A stretch of DNA of 64,000 nt, from positions 1-64,000 of the forward strand of contig JBCCHF010000011.1 of the NCBI GenBank assembly GCA_039028895.1, read 5' to 3'. Below are positions 7,268 to 15,670 of this stretch, in pieces; positions within the stretch are counted from its first letter, which is position 1, and each line of letters starts with the position of its first letter. The notes below the pieces were generated by a model. That model was not told where the DNA came from. It made no database searches and saw only the letters and a program-made list of their open reading frames with translations. A program made the position numbers and the translations under genes. The DNA comes from JAHDCJ01 sp039028895 (lineage in GTDB: Bacteria > Bacteroidota > Bacteroidia > Chitinophagales > Saprospiraceae).

Positions 7268-8298
7268 AAAAATGGCAAATCATCATAGGCGTTTTCGTGA
7301 TGACGTCATTGGCGTTTACCACCTTTGAGAATACGTTGTTTAACTATCCGGCTTATTTTCCGTTACCGGAATATAAATTTGATAATAACCCGCTTTCCCA
7401 TGAAAAAATAGAACTGGGAAGAGCATTATTTTATGACACCATTTTGTCGGAAGATAATTCCACTTCATGTGCATCTTGCCATTCGCCATATAATGCTTTT
7501 GCGCATACCGACCATGATCTAAGCCATGGCATCTACGACCAGATCGGCACCCGAAATGCACCTGCATTATTTAACCTGGCATGGCAAAATTCATTTATGT
7601 GGGACGGTGCCGTCAATCACCTCGACATGCAGGCATTGGCACCGATCACACATCCGAAAGAGATGAATGAGCGTATCGAAAATGTCATTCAAAAACTGCA
7701 AAATAACCCGATCTATCCTCCGCTGTTTTATGAGGCATTCAAAGACTCGGTAGTAACAGGGGAATATGTGCTAAAAGCACTGTCGCAGTTTCAATTGACC
7801 CTCGTTTCTGACAATGCAAAATTTGATCAGGTGAAAAGGGGAGAAGCGACGTTCACCGAACAGGAACTTAATGGATACGCCTTATTCAAGCACCATTGTA
7901 ATTCGTGCCATACTGAACCATTATTCTCAAATTATGAATTTGCGAATAACGGATTACCTATTGATTCAACACTTAACGATTATGGTAAAGGTGCCATTAC
8001 TAATTATGCTGAGGATAGCCTTCTGTTCAAGGTGCCATCTTTGCGAAATCTGAGTTACACGTTGCCCTATATGCATGATGGTCGATTCCGGAAACTGGGG
8101 CAGGTCCTGAATCATTATGTTGAAGGTATTCATCAAAGTCCCACACTTTCAGAAGCATTAAAGCAACCAATTGTCTTGAATTCCAATGAGAAGACAGATT
8201 TGATAGCGTTCCTGTTGACCCTAAACGATAAATCATTTGCATTTAAACCGGAACACCAGTTCCCAAGAGATATATTACTGCCATCAACTGGCAATTAG
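7264..8298 (+). CDS. MbnH-like dihaem cytochrome c peroxidase family protein
   Basis: A 344-residue exported dihaem protein of the bacterial cytochrome c peroxidase / MauG superfamily. It has two CxxCH haem c sites (Cys69-His73 in CASCH and Cys212-His216 in CNSCH) and the PYMHDGRF motif near the C-terminus. The first ATG overlaps the stop of the MbnP-like gene (ATGA), which implies translational coupling. MbnH enzymes use peroxide to oxidise a tryptophan on MbnP (established for the methanotroph pair). Alternatively it could be an ordinary peroxidase. The gene order points to the MbnH role. Confidence 0.87.
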   Translation: MKKWQIIIGVFVMTSLAFTTFENTLFNYPAYFPLPEYKFDNNPLSHEKIELGRALFYDTILSEDNSTSCASCHSPYNAFAHTDHDLSHGIYDQIGTRNAPALFNLAWQNSFMWDGAVNHLDMQALAPITHPKEMNERIENVIQKLQNNPIYPPLFYEAFKDSVVTGEYVLKALSQFQLTLVSDNAKFDQVKRGEATFTEQELNGYALFKHHCNSCHTEPLFSNYEFANNGLPIDSTLNDYGKGAITNYAEDSLLFKVPSLRNLSYTLPYMHDGRFRKLGQVLNHYVEGIHQSPTLSEALKQPIVLNSNEKTDLIAFLLTLNDKSFAFKPEHQFPRDILLPSTGN

Positions 8299-8333
8299 AA
8301 TACAAAATTTGAAAAATCAAACATTCAATAACT

Positions 8334-9704
8334 ATGAAATCGCTTTACTTTTTAATGATATCTATGATCCTGACCTTGTCGGCCAATAGTCAGGATCCGG
8401 TCATAACATCATGGCTGCAAAACACCACTGGTACTGGTAGTTTTTATATGCAGGGCAATCCGACAGCAATTGATAATGGCATCCTTTATAATTGCCAGCA
8501 GGTGGAATATTCCAATAATTTTGTTTACGTCACCACCAATGGTATTCCTTCATATCCTACAGGGCCTTTCCTTGACGGGAATCCGTCACAAGCCGAAAAC
8601 CAGTCAGCCATTTTTAGGATGCCGCGATTCCCGCAGCAGAATCCCAACACCCCGACTCCAACAAATTTGGGGAATATCGGGATCTTCATTAATGGTGTCG
8701 CCCTGTTTGATTATCGAGATGGAGTTGGCTGGAATCCATCCACCAATGCTTTATGCGGTGGACCGGGAAATCCACCTTGCCCAGGTGGCCCAATGGGGTC
8801 TGACTGGAATCGAGATGCCATTCTTGCCGAAAGAGATGGATTTGATTGCTCAAAAGGTCACCCGGCTATGGGGAACTACCATCACCACCAGAATCCTTCA
8901 GCATTTAAACTTGATCTGAATGTAATCTCTGATATCTGCAATATTTACGATGCTGATGGTTTGTACGCGATTGACCCAAATGAGCATTCGCCATTGATCG
9001 GGTATGCATATGATGGCTTTCCGATTTACGGTGCCTACGGGTACAAAAACAACGACGGGACAGGTGGTATTGAAAGAATAAAATCAGGTTATCAACTCCG
9101 TAATATTACCTTGCGGACCCATTGGGCAGGCGGTATTAACGTACCAGACGGACCGCCAGTTTCTAATAATTTCCCGTTGGGCTATTTTAGGGAAGATTAC
9201 GAGTTTGTTGAGCATCCAGGAGAGGAGGATTACCTCGACGAGCACAATGGTCGTTTCTGCGTGACCCCTGAATACCCGATGGGTACCTACGCTTATTTCG
9301 CGACAGTTGATGCTAACTGGAATTCCGCCTTTCCTTATGTTGTCGGCCCTACTTTTTATGGTGTAGCCCAAAACCGACGGGTTAATTCGATTAACGAACC
9401 AACTACCGTCTATACACCCACAGTAACGTCTATTTCACAAGCAGAATTTAATGCAATGGATGTGTCTGTCTTTCCCAATCCTGCTTCAGACCTCGTGGCT
9501 ATCCAGGTAGGCGGTATTGTAAATGAAACCATCAGGGTAGAATTATTAGACATCACAGGCCGACTCGTGAATATAACCAGTATCAACCCCGGAGCAACCA
9601 TCGCCTACTTCGACCTGCAAACGGTTTATGGGGGTACCTACATTATTAAAATTTCGACTGAATCCTTTTTTACATCCAGAAAATTGGTGATCACCAAAAA
9701 ATAG
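8334..9704 (+). CDS. YHYH-domain protein with type IX sorting domain
   Basis: A 456-residue secreted protein. After a signal peptide (MKSLYFLMISMILTLSANS) comes a large domain containing GNYHHHQNPSAF and IGYAYDGFPIYGAYGY, which match the YHYH domain. The C-terminal 85 residues (VFPNPASD ... GGTYIIKISTESFFTSRKLVITKK) form a type A sorting domain for the type IX secretion system, so the protein should be exported across the outer membrane and attached or released. It follows the MbnP/MbnH-like pair after 35 bases and is the last gene before a strong terminator, which supports a three-gene operon. The histidine-rich YHHHQ site suggests metal binding, but the function of YHYH domains is not established. 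Confidence 0.85.
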   Translation: MKSLYFLMISMILTLSANSQDPVITSWLQNTTGTGSFYMQGNPTAIDNGILYNCQQVEYSNNFVYVTTNGIPSYPTGPFLDGNPSQAENQSAIFRMPRFPQQNPNTPTPTNLGNIGIFINGVALFDYRDGVGWNPSTNALCGGPGNPPCPGGPMGSDWNRDAILAERDGFDCSKGHPAMGNYHHHQNPSAFKLDLNVISDICNIYDADGLYAIDPNEHSPLIGYAYDGFPIYGAYGYKNNDGTGGIERIKSGYQLRNITLRTHWAGGINVPDGPPVSNNFPLGYFREDYEFVEHPGEEDYLDEHNGRFCVTPEYPMGTYAYFATVDANWNSAFPYVVGPTFYGVAQNRRVNSINEPTTVYTPTVTSISQAEFNAMDVSVFPNPASDLVAIQVGGIVNETIRVELLDITGRLVNITSINPGATIAYFDLQTVYGGTYIIKISTESFFTSRKLVITKK

Positions 9705-9730
9705 AAACCCAATCACCAGGATGGATCCCA

Positions 9731-9773
9731 AACAGTCTGCCTATGAGCTTTTAGGTAGACTGTTCTTTTTTTA
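9731..9773 (+). terminator. Rho-independent terminator
   Basis: AACAGTCTGCCT (9731-9742) pairs with AGGTAGACTGTT (9753-9764) with one mismatch, and is followed directly by CTTTTTTT. It closes the MbnP / MbnH / YHYH gene set 26 bases after the stop codon. Confidence 0.85.
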
Positions 9774-10072
9774 CTTATTGATATAGGATACGCAGTGTTC
9801 CTTTCAGGAGACTCTGTTTAGACGTTTAGGGGCTAATCCATGTCTATTAGGAAGATCCTCCACCAAAGTAGAGTTCTAGGAGATCCCACAAAGACATTTG
9901 AAAACTATGCCTTCTCCTTAACGAAGTAGGTTGAAAACAATGACCGCAGAGCGGCCAAAGTACATTAGTTAAAAGCCCAAATCTCAATCACCGACCTCAG
10001 CGAGGTCGCACCAAAGAAAATGTCATAGCAGGGTCTATTGGAGAGGACTCTGCGTATCTTACATCAATTTTT
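9774..10072. other. Non-coding gap with small hairpin and repeat traces
   Basis: No gene was found in these 300 bases. CGACCTC (9992-9998) and GAGGTCG (10002-10008) form a 7-bp hairpin with a three-base loop. CTCTGCGTATCTTA (10048-10061) is identical to 24691-24704, and GACCGCAGAGCGGCCAAAG (9942-9960) is the reverse-strand version of the dispersed CTCTGCGG repeat. The gap lies between convergent genes. Confidence 0.5.
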
Positions 10073-10534
10073 CTAAAGGATTTCAATAATCCTGATCTCA
10101 TTTTGATTAAAAGAGACAGTATCACCAGGTTGCTTGTTAAGCAGGACTTTGCCAATAGGGGAGTCGACTGAAATGCAGAAATAGGTCTTTCCATCAACTA
10201 CAACCTTTCCCAAACCAATCGCCAAAAAATATAGGCCCTTTGTCGTTGAGATGAGGCTGCCAAGCGCTGCTTTTTCATAGGTCTTGTTGGGGGCGATGGT
10301 CGATAGTCTTTTCACGACTTCTCTGGCTTGTACCAATTGCCTTGAAAAGTTGTCTTCTTCCATCTGCATCATGGCTCTTCCTGTTTCGTACTTGTCACCT
10401 ACGCTGCTTTTGGTCTCATTGTCACGTGCTTCTTTTATGGCAGCCAGCCGACTTTCAATTTCTTCGAGCCGTTGCCTGACGATTGACATACATTCCTTGT
10501 AAAGCGTTACTTTTATTGACAGGTGTAATTTCAT
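10073..10534 (-). CDS. GreA/GreB-family protein
   Basis: A 153-residue cytoplasmic protein with an N-terminal coiled-coil (RQRLEEIESRLAAIKEARDNETKSSVGDKYETGRAMMQ) and a C-terminal beta domain (SLISTTKGLYFLAIGLGKVVVDGKTYFCISVDSPIGKVLL), the layout of transcript-cleavage factors GreA and GreB. The N-terminal acidic tip that acts in RNA polymerase is not clearly conserved, so it may be a Gre-like regulator that binds the polymerase secondary channel without cleavage activity. It is divergent from the gene at 10562, with only 27 bases between the two starts. Confidence 0.75.
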   Translation of the reverse strand: MKLHLSIKVTLYKECMSIVRQRLEEIESRLAAIKEARDNETKSSVGDKYETGRAMMQMEEDNFSRQLVQAREVVKRLSTIAPNKTYEKAALGSLISTTKGLYFLAIGLGKVVVDGKTYFCISVDSPIGKVLLNKQPGDTVSFNQNEIRIIEIL

Positions 10535-10561
10535 TAAACAAAAAAACGATTATCTCACAAT

Positions 10562-10945
10562 ATGCAAAAAACTGATTATTCGATCAGCCTAAAAGACCTA
10601 AATAACTGGTTTAAAAAACAAGGGTTTAAAAAGGCGGAATTTGAAAATGGCAAGACCTTTGTCTCCAATTTCTGGAATGGCCATTCGGTTTCTGTAAAGT
10701 TAATTGAACATGCAGGCTTTGAATCTTATTATAAATCAGCTTATGGAGGCGCCGTTTTGCTTTTCGAAGTAGCCATCGAAAACGACAAACTGATTTACGA
10801 CTGCTATTGCCCGATATGGCTGTTTGGTTTCTGGAATAAAAAAGTATCGTTCAAAGAGAACGCTGGCGGACTAACCAAATATCGCCAGGAAGGCTATTAC
10901 ATGGAAAAACGATTTCTTGAATTCCTGGAAAGTAAAGTAAAGTAA
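10562..10945 (+). CDS. Hypothetical protein
   Basis: A 127-residue protein of mixed alpha/beta composition, rich in aromatic residues (CYCPIWLFGFWNKKVSF). No signal peptide or motif that I recognise. It is divergent from the Gre-like gene and 23 bases ahead of an alpha/beta hydrolase on the same strand, with which it may be transcribed. Coding is supported by its length, its clean fit between neighbours and ordinary codon use. Confidence 0.7.
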   Translation: MQKTDYSISLKDLNNWFKKQGFKKAEFENGKTFVSNFWNGHSVSVKLIEHAGFESYYKSAYGGAVLLFEVAIENDKLIYDCYCPIWLFGFWNKKVSFKENAGGLTKYRQEGYYMEKRFLEFLESKVK

Positions 10946-10968
10946 TTCAACTTTAACTAATTTTTGAA

Positions 10969-11970
10969 ATGAGATATTACCTGTTCATCTTGTTTGCTTT
11001 TATCCTGAATGATGCATTTGCGCAGGAGCGCATCGAAGATACACAGGCACTACATTACAAGGTCAAAACCGAAGACGGGGTTATCGACTATATGAAAGTC
11101 GGTCTTGATACAACGTCTGTAAAACCGGTAATGATCTTTTTGCAGGGATCACTTCCGGTTCCTTTGGTCATAGGTTTTGATAACTTCAATCATGTTAATC
11201 TTCCCTTTGATCCGACTTATCTTATCGAGAGATACCATCTGGTAGTTATCTCAATGCCCGGAACTCCGGTTTTTGCCAAAAAGAAACAGCTCAATAATTC
11301 ATTTTGCTACTTAACTGATCCAGAAAACCCTCAGTCATTTTCTGAAGAATTCCTCAAGGCCAACGTATTGGAAACTTATGTCAACCGCACCCAAAGTGTC
11401 ATTGAGGACCTGTGCGATAGGAGTTGGGTGTGGGGCACTGATATCAATCTAATGGGCCATTCACAAGGGGCCAAGATAGCCACCGTTGTCGCTAGTCAGA
11501 ATAAACTTATTGGTACGGTCTCATTATTCGGGTTCAACCCTTACGGACGTTACGAAGAAAAACTTCGAAGAAACCGTGAAGCCTTCAAATCAGGAAAGAT
11601 TAAACCGGAAGATTATTTATACAATCTGGAAAACCTTTATGATGAGTGGCGAGCCATCAATGATTCACCCGACGATTTCAAGAAAGGGTATAATTCAGCC
11701 TTAAGTTTTTCCATAAACTACATGCCATACCTGCTGAAGATTGAAGCCCCCATCTATTTGGCTTGGGGAACGAATGATTTCATTGCGGCAAACGCAGATC
11801 TCGTACCACTTGAGTTTATAAAAGCTGGGAAAACAAACTTTGCCTACATACCTTACCCCGGACTTGATCACAATTTTTTTAAGCTAAAAGATGGAAAACC
11901 GGATTATGAAAATGGGGCTCACTGGAATGATGTGGTTGCCGATTTGTTGATCTGGTTGGTACATGGGTGA
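10969..11970 (+). CDS. Secreted alpha/beta hydrolase
   Basis: A 333-residue protein with a signal peptide (MRYYLFILFAFILNDAFA) and the alpha/beta hydrolase fold. The nucleophile elbow is MGHSQGAK with Ser165; a probable acid is Asp in YLAWGTNDFI, and the probable catalytic histidine lies in PGLDHNF. It should therefore act outside the cytoplasm on an ester or amide, but the substrate cannot be told. It converges with the indoleamine dioxygenase-family gene, whose last base is four bases away. Confidence 0.87.
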   Translation: MRYYLFILFAFILNDAFAQERIEDTQALHYKVKTEDGVIDYMKVGLDTTSVKPVMIFLQGSLPVPLVIGFDNFNHVNLPFDPTYLIERYHLVVISMPGTPVFAKKKQLNNSFCYLTDPENPQSFSEEFLKANVLETYVNRTQSVIEDLCDRSWVWGTDINLMGHSQGAKIATVVASQNKLIGTVSLFGFNPYGRYEEKLRRNREAFKSGKIKPEDYLYNLENLYDEWRAINDSPDDFKKGYNSALSFSINYMPYLLKIEAPIYLAWGTNDFIAANADLVPLEFIKAGKTNFAYIPYPGLDHNFFKLKDGKPDYENGAHWNDVVADLLIWLVHG

Positions 11971-11974
11971 GCCA

Positions 11975-13159
11975 TTATTTTAGATCCTCATTTCGATTGC
12001 GAATGGACTTCAAAAACACCATCGGATTGGTGCCACCTGTACCTACAGAGGAGGCTTCCAGCAGCCTGGCCTGTTTGACAATGTACAGGCTGACGATCTT
12101 CAAATGTTCATTGCGGAAAGCAATAAGTTGATCTACAACTTCCTTATATGCCGCTTTAAGCATACAGTCTTTATCCCGGCTTTCCCGGAGGACAGATGTC
12201 TTTTCAACTTCCGTCAAAAAAGCGGCATGATGTGGCGGCATGAACTTCCGCATTTCCTTGAGATAAGCATTCGTAGATGCATTATTTTCATAGTTGATGC
12301 CGAGCGCACAATCAAAGAATTGAAGCAAACTGCTTTGAGCAGCCGAACCACCATGATAGCTTCTTATCTCCGGGGTTGTCCCAATGTATCGGACATTTTC
12401 GAAAGAAGCGATAAATGGCCTGACCCTGGTAAAAAAGATGTACGGATCACAAAAGTTGTACATCTTTTTCAACTCTTCATGAACGGCTTTCAATATGGGA
12501 ATGGACTCATAAAGCAGATCGGCCGCGGTCTTGTAATTTTTGATCCGCGCATTGTACATGGCACCCAAAAGCATTGGGATAGCTTTCGCCCCAATTTTTT
12601 CTATAGCAGTTGTGATCAGGTAGAAATTACTTTCATCCACACCTCCATAAAACTGGATCTGCGTCGCCAGGTTGCCTAACGAAACAGGTTTGGATTGGGC
12701 AAGCCTTCGCCAATTGGTCAAAACCAGAGAAGCATGTGCGATTATCGGAGGCCGCCCCAGTTGATTAGCCACTTTAGTCCACGGAACACTGATGTTAGCA
12801 GGCAATTCATTTTCTGGTTCAGGAGGAGCGAAGACCCAGGCATGCGCGAAAAAAGACAATAGCAGCATTGCCCGCTCGAGCTCTGTAGTTGATTGAAATT
12901 CTGGATGATCGATCAAAGGCAATTGACCAATACGTTTTCTGATTTTTCCGGCATTGATCCATGGGGTTAACTCATCCGCCAATTGGTCCCACGCCCGATA
13001 TCTTTCCGGTAAGGCAGCTAAAGGATCTTCAGCTGGTAAAAAACCTCTTACAGGATCGACCTGGAATTTTGAAAACCAGGATCGCAGATTTGGATCATCA
13101 TGAATCATCATCCCGAAAATAAGGGATTGTTCAGAATTTGTTGCTTTGATCCCGAACAA
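11975..13159 (-). CDS. Indoleamine 2,3-dioxygenase family haem enzyme
   Basis: A 394-residue protein matching the indoleamine/tryptophan dioxygenase fold, which opens the indole ring of tryptophan to N-formylkynurenine. The family landmarks are present: RGFLPAEDPL near the N-terminus, VPWTKVANQLGRPP (125-138), FFTRVR (242-247; the equivalent of Phe226/Phe227/Arg231 of human IDO1), HGGSAAQSSLLQFFD (269-283), KFMPPHH, the proximal haem ligand His352 in RNEHLKIV, and the GTGGT loop (373-377). There is no signal peptide. No kynureninase or formamidase lies beside it, so it stands alone. Bacterial members are often poorly characterised; turnover of tryptophan is likely but substrate choice is untested. 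Confidence 0.88.
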   Translation of the reverse strand: MFGIKATNSEQSLIFGMMIHDDPNLRSWFSKFQVDPVRGFLPAEDPLAALPERYRAWDQLADELTPWINAGKIRKRIGQLPLIDHPEFQSTTELERAMLLLSFFAHAWVFAPPEPENELPANISVPWTKVANQLGRPPIIAHASLVLTNWRRLAQSKPVSLGNLATQIQFYGGVDESNFYLITTAIEKIGAKAIPMLLGAMYNARIKNYKTAADLLYESIPILKAVHEELKKMYNFCDPYIFFTRVRPFIASFENVRYIGTTPEIRSYHGGSAAQSSLLQFFDCALGINYENNASTNAYLKEMRKFMPPHHAAFLTEVEKTSVLRESRDKDCMLKAAYKEVVDQLIAFRNEHLKIVSLYIVKQARLLEASSVGTGGTNPMVFLKSIRNRNEDLK

Positions 13160-13192
13160 CCCCTATAATATGGATGTGTAGTTTTTGGTCGA

Positions 13193-13810
13193 CTAACGCT
13201 TCAAAAGCTTGAAAGCGATTTCCCGGCCATGTCCCTGAAACATAGCCAGGTTGATCCAGAAATTCGCGAATTGTTCCATCAGGTGAAATTTGTTATTACC
13301 ACCCACATCATAACAATTCTCGAATCCGGCATCGTTAGATAACTTGATCGCTATCTCTTTTCCTTTTTGGCTGTCGCCAGCCACAAAGTTGTCGATTATG
13401 GTACTGTGATAATCGGTGTCTTCCATATTGTTGAAGCCTGTCGTATTGAAGCATTTTACCACCTCATTACTTGATGTATTTTCCAATATCGCATCAGAAG
13501 TGTTATTATAACCCTCAGGTCCCCTACCCATTACAATATTCATAGAGTCGATAATGACCTTGCCTGAGGTGTCACCCAGACTTTTAGTTACATGGACAGC
13601 AGCCATGGCTGGTGTTGCGATTAAGATAACTTCGGCCAAGCTGATAGCGTCTTTTGTAAGGTGTACTGAAGTGTTCGGATTGTTTAATAAACCGCCACCT
13701 TTAAATTGATTGACATCTCGAACACCCAGAAAGATCGAATGACCGACTTTGGCCCACTTCGTTGCTAATGCGCCACCGACATTTCCGGTTCCTATTATTG
13801 CTATTTTCAT
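13193..13810 (-). CDS. NADPH-dependent F420 reductase-like Rossmann protein
   Basis: A protein of about 205 residues with an N-terminal Rossmann fold: IAIIGTGNVGGALATKW binds NAD(P), and the chain continues as in F420H2:NADP+ oxidoreductase relatives (FLGVRD, ATPAMAAVHVTKSL, VVKCFNTTGFNNM). I start it at 13810, where the dinucleotide motif follows the methionine at once and the preceding gene is cleared by 19 bases; an upstream start at 13849 would overlap that gene. Bacteroidota lack F420, so it probably reduces or oxidises another substrate with NADPH. It follows the DJ-1/PfpI gene and is probably in the same operon under the HxlR-type regulator. Confidence 0.85.
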   Translation of the reverse strand: MKIAIIGTGNVGGALATKWAKVGHSIFLGVRDVNQFKGGGLLNNPNTSVHLTKDAISLAEVILIATPAMAAVHVTKSLGDTSGKVIIDSMNIVMGRGPEGYNNTSDAILENTSSNEVVKCFNTTGFNNMEDTDYHSTIIDNFVAGDSQKGKEIAIKLSNDAGFENCYDVGGNNKFHLMEQFANFWINLAMFQGHGREIAFKLLKR

Positions 13811-13829
13811 TGATGTATTTTTGACAAAT

Positions 13830-14597
13830 TTAACCTTCCAGTTGTTCAACTACTAATTTTGCTGCTGCTGCTCCTGAATTTTGTTGTTGCCCCGTGATCA
13901 GGTTACCATCTGCGATTGCGTATGCGGAAAATGGCGTTGTTACTTTAAAATTGGTACCCTCAATTTTCATGGCTTCTTCTTCAATCCAGTAAGGCTGGAT
14001 CTTCTGGCCTACAGCCTGCTCTGCAAATTGTTCTTCCTGGTTGGCAAATCCAGTCCAGGTTTTTCCTTTTACGATGAGCTCGTTGCCTCCGTTACGGGCT
14101 TCCAAAAGTAATGTTGTTGCATGACAAACGGCAGCACTAGGTTTGCCAGCACTGTAGAATGCTGCGAATAATTGCTCAAGATCAGAGTTGTTTCTGAAAG
14201 TGTACATTGGCGCCTGTCCGCCTACAAGAAAAATAGCGTCAAAATCATCAGGATTTACCTCTGTCAGCTTTTTGGTGTTGTTGAGCATTTGGTTAAACCA
14301 ATCCTGCTGGAGGAACCCCAATGAGATGACATCGTGAGCAGAATAGCCACTTTCGTCAGTAGGATCTGAATAGTTATCCATTGCAATTTGACCACCTTTT
14401 GTTGAAACTAGCTCCACCTCATATCCGGCTTCCTTGAAAAGGAGTAGGGGATGGGTAAGTTCTGCTGCCCAAAACCCGATAGGCCAGCCAGTTTGTTGTG
14501 ATACTGAAGGACTGCTTGCTACCATCAGAATTTTACCTTTTATCGGCATCCCATGAGCGTGTACATAAGCTTGTTTTTCTTTGATCTGGTTATTCAT
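13830..14597 (-). CDS. DJ-1/PfpI family (type 1 glutamine amidotransferase-like) protein
   Basis: A 255-residue protein of the DJ-1/PfpI superfamily, related to Hsp31 and glyoxalase III types that act on methylglyoxal or damaged proteins. The nucleophile elbow is AAVCHATTLLLEA, and the acidic partner lies early in the chain (PIGFWAAELTHP). I choose the ATG at 14597 (MNNQIKEKQ), because a consensus promoter (14631-14661) lies just upstream of it and would fall inside any longer reading. The promoter is next to palindromes shared with the divergent HxlR gene at 14722, so thiol or electrophile stress control is likely. Confidence 0.87.
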   Translation of the reverse strand: MNNQIKEKQAYVHAHGMPIKGKILMVASSPSVSQQTGWPIGFWAAELTHPLLLFKEAGYEVELVSTKGGQIAMDNYSDPTDESGYSAHDVISLGFLQQDWFNQMLNNTKKLTEVNPDDFDAIFLVGGQAPMYTFRNNSDLEQLFAAFYSAGKPSAAVCHATTLLLEARNGGNELIVKGKTWTGFANQEEQFAEQAVGQKIQPYWIEEEAMKIEGTNFKVTTPFSAYAIADGNLITGQQQNSGAAAAKLVVEQLEG

Positions 14598-14630
14598 TGC
14601 TGCAATATTTTTTTTGATTAAATGATACAA

Positions 14631-14661
14631 CAAAGTTATCTTGTGTACTTTCAAGTTGCAA
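14631..14661 (-). promoter_or_regulatory. Bacteroidota-type promoter for DJ-1/PfpI gene
   Basis: On the minus strand TTG (14661-14659) is followed after 20 bases by TAACTTTG (14638-14631), an exact match to the -33/-7 consensus TTG-N19/20-TAnnTTTG. Transcription would start about 25 bases before the chosen ATG. Confidence 0.65.
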
Positions 14662-14667
14662 TATACT

Positions 14668-14706
14668 TACTATATAGTATGATACTAACTTTTTAGAAAG
14701 TATACT
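14668..14706. promoter_or_regulatory. Palindromic operator candidates for HxlR regulator
   Basis: TACTATATAGTA (14668-14679) is a perfect 12-base palindrome and AGTATACT (14699-14706) a perfect 8-base one, both in the divergent gap between the DJ-1/PfpI and HxlR genes. A TAACTTTT string (14686-14693), one base off the -7 consensus, lies between them on the plus strand. HxlR regulators usually bind such AT-rich palindromes near their own gene and the divergent target. Confidence 0.6.
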
Positions 14707-14721
14707 GAAAAGCAAATAGTT

Positions 14722-15066
14722 ATGCCAGAGTTTCTTTATAAGAACAAGCTGTATTATAATCCTGTGGAGTTTGCAATGGATCGAATTGGAGGGACATGGA
14801 AGATGCCAATCCTTTGGCGGTTAAAAGACAAGGTCTATCGATTTAGCGAGCTTAAACGATCGATTACCCATATTTCAGATAAGATGCTGACCTCACAATT
14901 GAGGCAACTGGAAGCAGATGGATTTATTCGCCGAAAGGTGTATCCGGTAGTGCCGCCAAAAGTTGAATATTCCATTACTGAAAAAGGAAAATCTGTTGTC
15001 CCGATCATAGAAACCATTCGAAATTTTGGACTTGATCTGATGAAAGATGTTGGAATAGAGGAATAG
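14722..15066 (+). CDS. HxlR-family transcriptional regulator
   Basis: A 114-residue winged helix-turn-helix protein of the HxlR family. The family core is clear: NPVEFAMDRIGGTWKMPILWRL, SELKRSITHISDKMLTSQLRQLEADGFIRR as recognition helix and wing, and VEYSITEKGKSVVPII. The cysteine that usually opens the family core (CPVE...) and senses electrophiles in YodB or HypR is replaced: the chain reads YYNPVEF, and no cysteine occurs anywhere in the protein. It probably represses itself and the divergent DJ-1/PfpI plus NADP-reductase genes through the palindromes between them. Confidence 0.9.
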   Translation: MPEFLYKNKLYYNPVEFAMDRIGGTWKMPILWRLKDKVYRFSELKRSITHISDKMLTSQLRQLEADGFIRRKVYPVVPPKVEYSITEKGKSVVPIIETIRNFGLDLMKDVGIEE

Positions 15067-15169
15067 AAAAAATAACCTGTAAAAATTAATCGTTTTTTGC
15101 AGTTCATTGGTCGAACAAAAACCATTTGCATTATAGAATCTATTACCTTCTGCACAAATTTTTCATCCA

Positions 15170-15670
15170 ATGTCAAACAAAATCTGGAAAGAGACGGCCA
15201 AAGATATTTTTGCCTTTTTCCTCGATGGAAAAAAGGTTGGTACACTCCAAAAATTGTCCGATTCAAAAACTAAAAAAGCGGTTGTGTTGATTGATGGTGA
15301 AGTATACACCATCGAAAGAATCGGCTTCTGGCTAAGAGCCATTGAGATACAGACCCTTGAAGGCGAACTCGTTGCCCGGGCTGCATATGATAAATTATAT
15401 TCCACGGGCATGACCTTGGACCTCAAAGGGAAAACCTATAAGTTATATCAAGGCCAAAGTTCAGGCTATGGCTGGGTCTTACGTGAAGCAAAAACCGAAG
15501 TATTAAGCTACAGATATAATCGTGAGGATGGCCACAATGCCATTGAAGCCACTACCTCAAGTCCCAACCTTGACCCTTTGTTGGATTTCCTTTTGTACTA
15601 CCTGACCTCATCCATTAATGTTGAAGAGCAGAATACAATTGCGCTGGTGACTACGATAAGTGCGCTTTAA
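15170..15670 (+). CDS. Hypothetical beta-rich protein
   Basis: A 166-residue protein without a signal peptide, made largely of alternating hydrophobic strands (IFAFFLDGKKVGTLQKL, LRAIEIQTLEGELVARA, TLDLKGKTYKLYQ, YGWVLREAKTEVLSYRYNRE). The pattern is reminiscent of LURP-one/tubby-like beta-barrels, but I cannot assign the family firmly. Its last 20 bases overlap the end of the convergent dienelactone hydrolase gene (15651). Confidence 0.7.
   Translation: MSNKIWKETAKDIFAFFLDGKKVGTLQKLSDSKTKKAVVLIDGEVYTIERIGFWLRAIEIQTLEGELVARAAYDKLYSTGMTLDLKGKTYKLYQGQSSGYGWVLREAKTEVLSYRYNREDGHNAIEATTSSPNLDPLLDFLLYYLTSSINVEEQNTIALVTTISAL

Noticed and set aside
6575..8298. Calling the MbnP/MbnH pair a methanobactin locus
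   Set aside because: No precursor peptide, MbnB/MbnC-like enzymes or exporter are visible within the window.
12104..12679. A 191-codon plus-strand frame opposite the indoleamine dioxygenase gene
   Set aside because: It is antisense to a gene with all family motifs; its translation has no recognisable domain.
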